46,780 nt of DNA from Nannochloropsis salina CCMP1776 (taxonomy: Eukaryota; Sar; Eustigmatophyceae; Eustigmatales; Monodopsidaceae): contig SDOX01000040.1 in NCBI GenBank assembly GCA_004565275.1, positions 1,792 through 48,571 of the forward strand, read 5' to 3'. The notes beneath the pieces are model-generated. The model searched no databases. It was not told the origin of the DNA and saw nothing but the letters and a program-made list of their open reading frames with translations. The translations under genes were made by a program, and so were the position numbers. Below are positions 1 to 9,586 of the stretch, in pieces (the stretch's first letter is position 1; the number at the start of each line of letters is the position of its first letter).

Positions 1-91
1 CTCCCTCCCTCCTCCCCCTCCTTTCCTCCTCGTCCTCGCCGGCCTCCTTACTCCGCCGCCCACCTCGGCCGTCCCACCTCCCCCCCCTCCC

Positions 92-151
92 CTCCCTCCC
101 TCCCTCCCTCCCTCCCTCCCCTCCCCTCCCTCCCTCCCTCCCTCCCTCCCT
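92..151 (+). repeat. (CCCT)n intronic pyrimidine array
   Basis: A near-perfect CCCT/CCTCC tract lies just upstream of the 3' splice site at 158-159 of the DHRS1-like gene. It is on the sense strand of the gene, as for most introns in this window. Confidence 0.9.
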
Positions 152-159
152 GTCCACAG

Positions 160-1024
160 GCTTGGACCGCCTTTCTAGGGACATGGCGGTGGAGCTGAAG
201 AAGGAAGGAGTTGCGTCCTTCTCCCTCTGGCCAGGCGTGGTAATGACCGAACGGATGGCGGAGATCCGGGAAAACGACCCGGAGAAGTGGGAGCGGGAGA
301 TGAGCGTCGGAGAAGGGTGAGGAAGGGAGGGAGGAAGGGAGGGAGGGAGGGAGAGGCTACACGGTGAAGAGACCTTCACATAGATCTGTTGGAGTAGACT
401 CTTCCCTCCGGTTGTTGACCGGGTCTCTCTCTTCTGTTCCCTCCGATTCAATATCTCTCTCGTCCATCCTCATCATTTCTCCGCCCCGCAAGCTACGTGG
501 AGTCCCCCCGCTTTGTGGGCCGTGCTCTTGCTGCCCTCCTTTCCTCTCCTTCCTCCTCCTCCTCCTCCTCCTCCTCCTCCTCCTCCCTCATGGACCGCAG
601 CGGTACCATCCAAATCGTGGCGGAGGTGGCACGAGAATGGGGAGTGATGGATGTAGACGGGAATCAACCGCCTTCTATCCGTTCCTTGCAATTTCTGGTG
701 GGCCTCTCCCTCCCTTGCTTTTTGATCGAACCTGTCCACGCCATCCGTATCCATCACGTTTGAATTGTTTCCCCTTCTTTGTCGGCATTTTCTCCCTTTT
801 TCCCCCATTTTTTCTAATATCTGGGGACTTAGACCAAATTCTGTCGATCTCAGCATCACTCGAACACCACCCCCTTCTCTCTCTTCATTTCTTACTCCCC
901 TATCCTTTCACAGCTGCCCAATTATGTGTTGAAAGATCTCTTTGCCTCAGCGCCCTACCTACAGTCTTTCGTGCCGGACATTAAACTTCCTTTGTCCATG
1001 ATGGGTGCACGGCCCTCGGAATAA
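160..1024 (+). CDS. Short-chain dehydrogenase/reductase, DHRS1-like (3' part)
   Basis: Three exons are visible: 160-316, 493-697 and 914-1024 (stop TAA). Junction phases agree (2, 0) and all borders are GT-AG. The first exon reads GLDRLSRDMAVELKKEGV and then SLWPGVVMTE. This is the stretch after the catalytic YxxxK of the DHRS1 subgroup, where DMAVEL..GV..VSLWPG.V.TE is typical. The second exon gives ESPRFVGRALAAL, a poly-Ser run encoded by a TCC repeat (about 551-590), and EWGVMDVDG, which matches the DHRS1 tail (SGR..ALA..GL.DVDG). The last exon ends in MMGARPSE. The Rossmann fold and catalytic Ser-Tyr-Lys lie left of the window, so activity cannot be judged. The family uses NAD(P)H on carbonyl substrates; DHRS1 reduces some steroids and xenobiotics. 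The upstream intron (to 159) carries a CCCT array. Confidence 0.85.
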
Positions 1025-1864
1025 GGCTTGACTTATAGAGCGTCATGTAGACTATGGCATGTCAAAGGAAGGGAACGCCGGTGGGTGAAGGTTTACGATG
1101 TGTATCGGGGTGTCTCAAGCCGCATAGACCACCATAAACGAATGTCTTTCGTTTTTCAAAAGAAGATCGGTGCAAAGGTCTCCTTATGGGGTCCTTGCTT
1201 TTTCTATACCAAAGAGAAATTATTGTAATTGCCCATGGCAGGCAAGCAACTTTCCGAGAAGGATCCTTAAGTTGCACATGAGGTGCATACAGGCTAGGTT
1301 CTTATACAGAGAGAAGCGTCTCTACGCATAATAAATTAAGTGCGTAACAAAGCGAAGAATGCCACTCGAGAGCTTTCCAACACTATCATCATCACTTCGT
1401 CATCGCTTTTTTATCCGTCGCAGGAGATGTATTACTCGCACAGTGTCGACACTCTGTAAAGCATGGATGAAGCATTCAGTGTACTGCTCCAAAAGTCGGG
1501 CAGTAAACAACTTTTGATCCATTTACGCAACAACTTTTGATCCATTTACGCAACAATTGCGTCTAAATTGTTCCCGTAAAGGAGGGGGGGAAAAAGTAAA
1601 AGCAAAAAAGAAAAAGAAAAAGAAAGGAAAAAAAAAAGAAAGCGAATCATCATCCGTTGTCAAGCGTTGCAAACGATGACGTGCCCCGCACACTCCCCGC
1701 CCGGGCAACACACATAAAACCCCAGCATGGGTGCCAGGCCCTCAACACCAAATTACTGCTTGAGATCCTCCTCTCTATATTGACGTCAGTCTTCCCCTTT
1801 GTGCGCTGTGAGGGCCCTCTGACACGGATTTCAATCTTTTTTTTTCAATGCATCAATACAGGCT
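1025..1864. other. Intergenic, DHRS1-like to pyrophosphatase
   Basis: No supported gene. It holds the 3' flank of the dehydrogenase, a perfect 23-bp tandem duplication (1508-1530 and 1531-1553), an A-rich run near 1590-1640, and presumably the promoter and 5' UTR of the pyrophosphatase. A T-run at about 1838-1846 precedes the next gene. Confidence 0.6.
1508..1553. repeat. Two-copy 23-bp tandem duplication
   Basis: The unit beginning CAACTTTTGATCCATT occurs twice back to back with no mismatch (1508-1530, 1531-1553), followed by a partial third start (CAA). Confidence 0.9.
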
Positions 1865-4200
1865 ATGTTGCTCCTCTTTCGCCGTGGTGTCGCCGCCGCC
1901 TCCTCCTTCCCCCCCACGCGTCGTACGCTTTTGGCCCCGCATACAAAAGCTGTTGGTGGACTGGTCCGTAGCGCGTCGTCGTTTCCACTATCTTCCGCGT
2001 CAAGAGTGAATAAACTTGGAAGAATCTTGCTCTCTTCCTCCTCCTCCTCGTCTTCTGCGGCCCCACCTCGCGGTGTGACGGCGACTGCTGCTCTTCCCGG
2101 TTTGGCCGCTTTCTTTTTCCTCCTGGCACAGACAGAGCATGAACCTACGGCAACCGCTGCGGCGGGATCAGGTAATGTGGGAGGGGGAGGAAGAAAGTGA
2201 AGCCCGACCTCCTATTCCCCCGTGTGCTGTCTGCCTCGTGCCCTCTTTCATCACACCGTCCTGTGCCTTCCCTCCCTCCCTCCTTCGCACGCTATTCCTC
2301 GGCCGATGTCGTCGGGAAAGGGAGCCCTCCAGGCAACGTGTCCCCTTCGACTCACGCCCAGTACGCCCCCGTCTACGACATCCCTATCGAGGGGAAAGCC
2401 TTCCCAGGGGAAGTGCCCGTCTTTATCGAAGTCTCCAAGGTGAGGGAGATCGACCTAGTCTGTCTTGCTCGGGACGGCCTTTGTCCTCCTCGATGCCTTT
2501 GGGTTCTGCTTCTCTTTCCTGACGACCCTGGCTGCGTCCTTCAAATTCTTTCTCCTGAGTTCATCTCTCCTCTTGGACGACTCATATTCATCTCTTTCCC
2601 TCGCCCTTCCCTGAGGTCATCCCTCCCCTTGCACTCTTCTTTCCCCCTCCCCTTCCCTCTCCCCTACCTTCGTGGTTTGATTTACTCTGCTCCTTTCTTC
2701 TCCAACGCCGCCTTCCTTCCCTCTCCCTCCGTCGGCTACTGCCCCTAGTCCTCCAAGACGGCCCTGTGACGTCCGTGAGAAAGGCACCATCGCCCACCCT
2801 CTCTCCCATCCCCCCCCCCCCCCTTCCTCCCTCCCTTCCTCTCTCCCTCCCTCCATCCTCAGGGAAGTCGCATGAAGTACGAGTGGGACTCGAACGTCGG
2901 ATTGCTGCGCTTAGACCGGGTGCTGCACTCTGCTGTCTTCTACCCCTTCGACTACGGTGCGCGCCGATCCCATCCATCCACCACCTCCCTCCCGCCCTCC
3001 CTCCCTTTCACCCTCCCTCCATCCTTCTGAGTCTTCCACCCCCTCCTTACTTTCTCTTCCTCTCCTGTCCTCCTCCCCCATCCCTTCCTCTTCCTCCTCC
3101 CTCCCTCCCTCCCTCCCTTCCTCCCACCTTCATCCTGGCCTCTCCCCTGCCCGCCCTCCCTCCCTTGGCCCCTCTTTCCCTCCCTCCTTTTGGCCCCTCT
3201 TTCCCTCCCTCACCACACATCACGCCTGCCCCCGCCCTCCCTCCTTCCCTCCCTCCCTCCCTCCCTCCCTCCCTCCCTCCCTCACTGGCCACCCATCCCT
3301 CCCTACAGGCTGCATTGTCGACGTCCGGGTGCTGGGCTACATGGTCATGGAGGACGAGAAAGGGAAAGACGAGAAGGTGCGGTGCCCTCCCTCCCTCACT
3401 GACTCCCTCCCTCCCTTCCTCTTATTTAGCTGCTTCATCCCCTCGGTTCTCCTTTCCTCCCTCTCTCCTTCCTTCCCTCCCTCCCTCAGGTCCTTGCCGT
3501 GCTGACGAAGGACCCTCGCATGCAAGAAATCAAAACCCTCCGAGACGTGCCCGAACATACTCTCCGTGAGATCTCCTGCTTCTTCGAACAGGTGCCTCTT
3601 CCTCCCTCCCTCCCTCCCTCCCTCCCTCCCTCCCTTCCTTCCTTCTCCCCTGTGCTTTGTCTGTGTCTTCTGTCTTGCCCTACCAACAACCCACAGCGCC
3701 TTTATCCCTCCCTCCCTCCCTCCCTCCTTCCTCCCTCCCCTCCTCTCTCCCGCCCTTCTTCCCTCCCTTTCTCGCCTTCCTTCCTCTATCCCAGTACAAG
3801 GTGCTGGAGCGAGAGAAGTGGGTCAAGGTCGGCGGCTGGAAAGGTGAGGGAGGGGAGGGAGGGGGGAAGGGAGAAAGGGAGGGAGGAAGGAAGGGAGGAA
3901 GGGAGGAAGGGAGGGAGGAGGCAACAAAGAACAGAGAGCTTTTGCACGGGGGAAAGGGAGGTAGAAGGGAAAAAGTAGCTGAAGAAGATCAGGAGGCAAA
4001 GGCATATGATACTAATATGATTTAATTTCACCCTTCGAACCTGTCTCCCTCCTTCAATCCCTCCCTCCCCTCCTCCCCTCCCCTTCCCTCCCCTCCTTTA
4101 AGGCACACAAGACACGTACGCGCTCGTGGATAAGACGCACGCCGCCTATTTTGAAGGCAAGCGACAGGAAGCCGCCAAGGCGGCAGCGCCTTCTCTCTGA
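1865..4200 (+). CDS. Family I inorganic pyrophosphatase, organelle-targeted; catalytic exon absent
   Basis: Hydrolyses PPi to 2 Pi. Exons: 1865-2171, 2321-2439, 2863-2956, 3309-3376, 3490-3591, 3795-3843, 4103-4200; the joined frame is 278 aa. The N-terminus ([15 protein letters not shown], Arg/Ser-rich, no acidic residues) looks like a mitochondrial presequence. A hydrophobic segment at about residues 79-95 could make it bipartite; plastid targeting is not excluded. The mature part resembles bacterial-type enzymes: [20 protein letters not shown] (substrate Lys and Glu), [16 protein letters not shown] (Arg and two Tyr), [10 protein letters not shown] (equivalent to E. coli Asp97/Asp102/Lys104), [13 protein letters not shown] (Tyr141-Lys142). 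Between PFDYG and CIVDVRVLG the family needs about 25 residues with the DGDPxDVLV motif (Asp65/67/70). No such codons occur in 2957-3308, only CCCT repeats. Both flanking splice sites are phase 1, so skipping keeps frame. Exon loss in assembly is as likely as a biological loss. The acceptor of exon 2 (2319-2320) is the least certain border. Confidence 0.88.
3239..3283 (+). repeat. (CCCT)n intronic array in the pyrophosphatase gene
   Basis: Tetranucleotide array in the 352-nt intron 2957-3308, which is nearly all C and T. This is the place where the catalytic exon would be expected. Confidence 0.9.
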
Positions 4201-5023
4201 GGGGGAGGGAGGGAGGGAGGGAGGGAGGGGAGGCGTTTGTGCTCGACGTGGGCCCCTTCAAGGGGAAGAAGTCATCCAGACAGGGGAAAAGGGAGGACTA
4301 CGGGTCAAAGAGGGAAGAGGAAGGGAGGCGAAGGCAACTGTTGTGGGAAGGGAGGGAAGCCATTGAGCAAGGGGAGGGGGCAAAGGAGGATGACTTGTGA
4401 GACGATTTCCTCTGTAAAGGAAAAATACGATAGGCACTCTACAGCCGGGAATTCTTACACGAAGCAGCCTCATGCGCTCCGTGCCCATCCCGGGCGTCTC
4501 TCGGACGTGAGAGATTGCTTTTATTTCCTTCCCGGCCCCAACGTACCAACCCTTTCTCCAAATCGCTGTACCCACCGCAGAGAACGCCGGATGGCTTTCC
4601 AACACACGTGCTCTTCGACGAAGTCCGCGAGTCGGGAGCTCAAGCCTGCTCCTTTGCCCCCTGTCAAAGCCCTTCCACGGCTTCTTCATCCCTCCCTCCC
4701 TCCCTCCCTTCCTCCCTTCCTCCCTTTTTCCCTTCCTCCCCTTCCATCGCGCGTCCCCTGTCTTTCACAGACGAAGGTCTTGTACCCACGGATCCCTCCC
4801 CTCTCCTGTATCACCTCCTCCCTCCTCTACACCTTCCCCCTCTTCTATCGCATATCCTCCCGGCCCTTTCCTATCAATGTACACTACCGATCCCAGCAAC
4901 CCTCATATATTTATCCTCCCAGAGACGACATCCAACTTTTTCCTCCTTCCTCCCACCATCCTCTCCTCTTCCATCCCGCCCTCCTCCATCCATCCTTCTC
5001 ATTTCCCGGCCCCCTTGCCTTCG

Positions 5024-5086
5024 GTCGCCTGTATTGCCATTGGCTTTTAGACGCCCCACATCCGGGTCGCTGACATCCTCCATCTT
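5024..5086 (-). repeat. Dispersed repeat, copy A
   Basis: The reverse complement runs AAGATGGAGGATGTCAGC, then GACCCGGATGTGGGGCG, and continues to GGCGACC. Copy B at 9446-9516 has the same blocks with a 6-bp insertion and scattered substitutions. Confidence 0.65.
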
Positions 5087-5365
5087 AGACGTTTGAGCAG
5101 CCAAAGTTGCCATCAACTTAGATGTCTTTAAGTTGTTTTCTGCCTCAGAGCCGGCATGCATTTCTCACTCTCGCATCGTCCCTGTATTTTAAAGGCTCAT
5201 CGATGCGTAAAGGCAACCCGCGTCCAAAATATACAAGCGGCTTTGAACGACAACTGTGTGCATCTGAAATCTACGTTGCGTTTGAAATCTATGTTTGCTC
5301 ATGATCATGGCCGATACTGCCATTGATGTGTGACTCGCTATCTTCCCCTCCACGCAATAGGTGCA

Positions 5366-5692
5366 ATGCCATCTTCTAAGGGTGACATCGCGACTGCTTT
5401 GAGCAGCGGCTCTTCCGCCACCGATGCGACGTTGCGCATTGTGACCAAGGCGGGAAGGGAGGGAACAATGGAGGTGCCTGTACCGCCCACACACGTTTGC
5501 AAATACATGCCTTCCCCGAGCGGGGCTGTTGGATACAAAATTACACTTTGTAGCCTTGTATTCGGGACGCGCGCAGACAAGTGGCTCCGCGGAGGTGAAG
5601 GGAGGGAGGAAGGGAGTGAGGGAGGGAGGGAGCGATGGTGTAGCGGGAGAAATGTGGGGAGCGTCTCCGCCAGCCCGCCGGCTTCATGTTAA
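5366..5692 (+). CDS. Possible coding fragment, unrecognised
   Basis: An ATG at 5366 opens a frame (MPSSKGDIATALSSGSS...) of about 75 ordinary-looking residues, including MEVPVPPTHVCKYMPSPSG and FGTRADKWLRGG. It then enters a GGGA tract that translates as Gly/Glu/Arg filler. The composition up to about 5590 is protein-like and the tract could mark an intron (a GT lies at about 5596), but no downstream exon or family was found. It could equally be chance. Not assigned a function. Confidence 0.2.
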   Translation: MPSSKGDIATALSSGSSATDATLRIVTKAGREGTMEVPVPPTHVCKYMPSPSGAVGYKITLCSLVFGTRADKWLRGGEGREEGSEGGRERWCSGRNVGSVSASPPASC

Positions 5693-6122
5693 AAGATTGG
5701 CCCATACTTTCCATTTCATGCCATGCAGTCATAGACAGGAGCGAGGGGGCAAAGGCTGCTTCACTGTTCCATTTATTAAATGCGTGTCGCTGTCTCGGAA
5801 AGGCGCTGGTAGATGCGTCATTCTTTTTAGCAGGTGAACACTCGACCTGCAACTGATCAGTGAACCACGGGATACTCATGGCAACAAACCTACATAAGTA
5901 AGGACAAGTATGCCGAAGTAACCTCCGACATTCATGCGCGGGCTTGGCACCGCACAGCATATTCGTATTCCTGTTGTGTACCACAAACCCCTGTCAAGCC
6001 CCTGACTAGCATGCCTGTACACGTATGCATCTCTTCCCTGTCACACAGCGATACTACAATGCAATGGATACATGTCTTTCGACGCTTATCTCGATGCTTG
6101 CTTCTTCGCCCCACATCTGTGT

Positions 6123-7925
6123 TTAAGACTCTGTCAAACGTCGCTCCTTCTTATCTCCCTTCACTGGCACTCCCACCGCGGCTACCTGTCCCTCCTCCTC
6201 AGGACCCTCTACATACTCTACAGCCATGGACGGACGGAAGCCGCACTCCTTCTCCACGATCTCGTCTGCCTTCCTTGATCGTAGGCCGTCCAAGACTGTG
6301 GGGAAAAGACGCATGCCGTACTCGTCGTCTTCCGCGACGTTGGACTTCGGGTTTTTCACCGGCGATACCTTCCCTCGGTAGTGATGCATGGCTAGTACGC
6401 TTGGATTGATACGCCACAGGTTTACGAGCGGATTCTCGCCCCATCGTCTACCCCCTACTTCCCTGCAAGCTCCCGGGTAGTGGAAGCCAGCGAAGTAGGC
6501 ATTTCGGTTGGATATGATCGACTTTGTCCAATGGTCGTCATTTTTTGCTTGCCGCCAGTGCCCAAACATCTGTCCAGCCCATGTCCGGTTGCCGATGGTC
6601 CTGAACTCCTTGACCTCCATGACGCCAAATGACGTGAAAGACATGGAACAGACGTCCTTCGCTGTCTTTTCAGCCGCTCTCAACACGGTGTCAAGCGACT
6701 GCACAATCGTGCTTGCGCCCTCGTCACGTGGCACCAGGAACTCGTCGATGTCCCAGATGCCCACCCACGTAGCCAAGCCCTTCGTGTAGGCGAGACAAGA
6801 GGCGTAGAAGTAGAGCTTGAAGTGTTCCGTCCCGATACATCCAGGGCCTTGCACGCTCTGTGTCAACATAACGGACACCTTTCACTCGTCTATGTAAGGC
6901 CGCAGCACCCGCAGCACAGCCTTCCACGACTCCGATCCTACAGGATAGTCGACTCCCAGGTGGATGTGCGCCACCCCTTGCTGTGTATGGTACTGGCCAA
7001 ACTCCAACGTCTGATCAAGCAGGGGACAGGTGAAGTTTGTGTTCAGTCCCGCCACACACAGGTGCAGTTTGTCGGGCTGAGCTTGCCATGGATCCAGTTT
7101 GGAAGCCTCTGGTAGGTAGCTAAAGTAGCCCGCGTGACGCGTCGCGCGTGGCACGACGACTCGGAACCGCTCTTCGCCGCCCTTGCTCTGCCCTCGACCA
7201 GCGTCCGTGCCGATGCTTCGGGGCCATTCCCATCCATACTTGATGGAGTCCTGTGTTTGATTGCTGCCAAATATGACCCGGACGGTCATATCCACGTCTC
7301 CAGCGTCCAGCGGAAAGGCATCCGCCACAGGACAACGAATGATATGGACGAGTCCGTTCACGGGACAAGCGGCCTCTTCCTCCACGTCATTCCCCTCTCC
7401 GCTGACGTGACAGAGTACTTTCCCGCCCAACGCGACGACCTCGTCGGGATCTGCCACGTTGTGCGACTTCCCCAATGACCAATTGTCGTCGAGGTCATGC
7501 ACACCGAAGTGACCGCCAACCTGCAAGAACATGCGCCGACCCGCCACCATCACGTCCATGCACAAACGCTCATCGATCTGGTCCCGCGTCAAGATACCCC
7601 CCAGCACATAGAAGCGATGGTTGTCCGTCCAAGCTGGCATGATCATAGGGGCGAAGCTTGCATGCAGTACTGGTGCTGTTGTGTCAGTAGGGGATACACT
7701 GCTGCTATGGATAATGAAAGTGGTGCTGACGACGTCGCTGGCATTGTTGGAGGGAGCCTTCTCTGTCGGATTGAAGGCTAGGAATTTGTACGAGATCATG
7801 TTTGAGCGCGTGGAGATGAAGAATGGAATCAGGTTTAGGCCGAGAGTGGCAAAGGACAATACTGCGATGCGTCGATAAAAACTGCAGCATGTAGACCGTT
7901 GGAAACGGAGGGACGTGTTTGCCAT
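6123..7925 (-). CDS. GT92/DUF23-type glycosyltransferase with in-frame TGA
   Basis: Single-exon reading frame of 601 codons from ATG 7925 to the stop at 6123-6125, interrupted once by TGA at 6884-6882 (codon 348). A cytosolic tail (MANTSLRFQRSTCCSFYRR) is followed by a hydrophobic anchor (IAVLSFATLGLNLIPFFIS), the type II topology of Golgi enzymes. The GT92 core starts near KLHLCVAGLNTNF and continues with IHLGVDYPVGSESW, the interrupted segment (LRPYIDE-stop-KVSVMLTQS), LYFYASCLAYTKGL, and the hallmark WDIDEFLVP (nucleotide-sugar/metal Asp cluster). The family transfers sugars, often beta-galactose, to glycans. Related sequences usually have Gly before Lys-Val at the stop position, so a GGA-to-TGA change is the simplest reading. 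The frame stays open and conserved for 250 codons beyond. Upstream GTG-initiated extension was rejected because 7925 is the only ATG giving a signal anchor. The product is either truncated before its active site, a read-through product, or a sequencing error. Confidence 0.75.
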
Positions 7926-9586
7926 CTGACACTGCAGAGGCGCATGGATCCCGCTTTTCTTGCAATAATTGAAGCATTGTATACAAGAATGATTCAAGCC
8001 AATGTCGGACTCGTTTGTCACTGACGGTGATTACGTTTGTGCCCTGTGTGTGCACGTTAAAAATATGTGAGGGGTAATCTGGGTCAACGACCAATACGAA
8101 TGCAATAAGTCATGGTCATATATTTTTACAAAAGGAGATACTGCTATCCTTGAAATGTACTCGGCGTTTCGGGATGACCATAGAAATAGACAGGTTCATC
8201 AACGTGTACTAATTAATAGTCTCATTACGCCCGTTTTGTAACGGTCATCGTTGAAGTGCGTCCTAGCCGAATCGGGATTATCAAGAAACGGGAATATGAT
8301 TTTCGCACACGCTTCAATAGCAATTATCGGGTGGACGACTGATGTCATTACCGGCCAACTTCGTATCCTTCATGGATGAAGGTCATTGTCATACGGACCA
8401 CCGTCACCGCTGCCAAGGAGGAGCCCGCGGTCTCCATTCTTTTGGAGACAGCCAAAGTCCTTAAAGATAGTCTTTTCAAGACTCCATAACCACAGCTGCG
8501 TCGACCTCGATACTTATATTTTTGAAATGGAGTTATCCTGATGGGAAAGGATAAGGCGGCTCTGGCGATCGACCCGGCGCTGTGGTGGATCCCTGCGGAC
8601 CTGAGTGCTACGACACTCGACTGCCTGGACTCTTATTGACGGCGAAAACTCAAGGGCCTCGGGCTGTGGCCACGATGGGGTATGGAGAGGGGCATGACGC
8701 GGGAAACTTTGGAGATAGGCGGGCGCTACAGGGACGTCGGGGCTGCTTTCCTTGGTGAGACAGCCGGGGAGGACGAGGAGATGGCGCTCGCGTCAGCCCA
8801 CCTGACGTGGAGGGTAGATAGCACGGCCGGCGTCTTTCGCACGACAGGCAGGGTGGAGGAGGAACTAATTACGGAAGGAGACCCCGAGGCGATGCGACAG
8901 GGATACCTCCTGGGCAGAGATATTCATCCTGATCACCAAAACAATGGAAGGGCTCCACTTGTGCCTCGGAGGGGTGCGGGGGCCCGCGCAAGCCCAAGAG
9001 GAGGAAGAGGAATCTGAATGACGCTTTGCCGGTAGCACCACCATCGACGACACAGGTGCCAGTGGATGGTAGAGACGATGGAGTGCCCCGGGAAGCGGGA
9101 CCATCAGGTGTATGGGCGGCCACACCCAACCTCCAGAGAAGCCTGCTCAAATCGCTTCGGGGAGGATCAAAAAGCGGGGAGGCCTCACCCGATGAATGCT
9201 AATCCGTCTTAAGAATGGTGGAAAATAATTCCGCCAGTCGAAGGCAAATGAACCACCTGGTGGAGGGGGAGGGCGGGAGGGCAACCTAGAAGACTGTCTG
9301 GACGCTTTTACAAGGATAAGAGGAATCATGTGCTGTTTCAGACTTGCCAGAAGGACAAATTTCTTCAGCCCTCCTCTGACAGTCGATTTTTCTTTGCGCT
9401 CTATCGTAAAATTAACGACCAAATTATGCCTCCTCTGACGAACTGAAGATAGAGGATGTCAGCACCAGGCGACCCGGATGTGGGGCGAGTAACAGTCACG
9501 GGCAATGCGGTCGACCCCTTGGGCAACCTCCTGCCTTCACCCTTCCTGTCCTTCCCTCCCTCCCACCCTCCCTTCCCCCTCCCTCT
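7926..9586. other. Intergenic upstream of the GT92 gene
   Basis: This should hold the GT92 promoter (reading leftwards) and the 3' end of the next minus-strand gene. A minor open frame at 8682-9017 (+; MERGMTRETLEIGGRYRDV...) has mixed composition but no recognised family. 9446-9516 is copy B of a dispersed repeat. Nothing else is supported. Confidence 0.5.
9446..9516 (+). repeat. Dispersed repeat, copy B
   Basis: Shares AAGAT.GAGGATGTCAGC, GACCCGGATGTGGGGCG and a GGCAAT..GG.CGACC tail with the reverse complement of 5024-5086. Both copies can be read as a peptide containing DPDVGR, so they may be relics of one coding element. Confidence 0.65.

Larger units (their letters stand above)
4201..6122. 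other. Region between pyrophosphatase and GT92 gene, no confident gene
   Basis: This is the convergent 3' space between a plus-strand and a minus-strand gene. It contains GGGA and CCCT tracts (4200-4230, 4690-4740) and a Lys/Glu/Arg-rich open stretch at about 4233-4398 that I cannot place. A 60-70 bp segment (5024-5086) is shared in inverted orientation with 9446-9516. An open frame at 5366-5692 is listed separately. No RNA gene was recognised. Confidence 0.5.

Noticed and set aside
2766-4031. Long Ser/Leu/Pro and Glu/Gly/Arg open frames in both strands
   Set aside because: They are translations of CCCT/GGGA arrays, which lack stop codons in all frames; such frames recur over every array in the window.
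8682-9017. Open frame MERGMTRETLEIGG... with Arg/Gly tail, considered as a mobile-element remnant
   Set aside because: No domain, terminal repeat or target duplication could be seen; similarity to neighbouring sequence is limited to the short repeat at 9446-9516.
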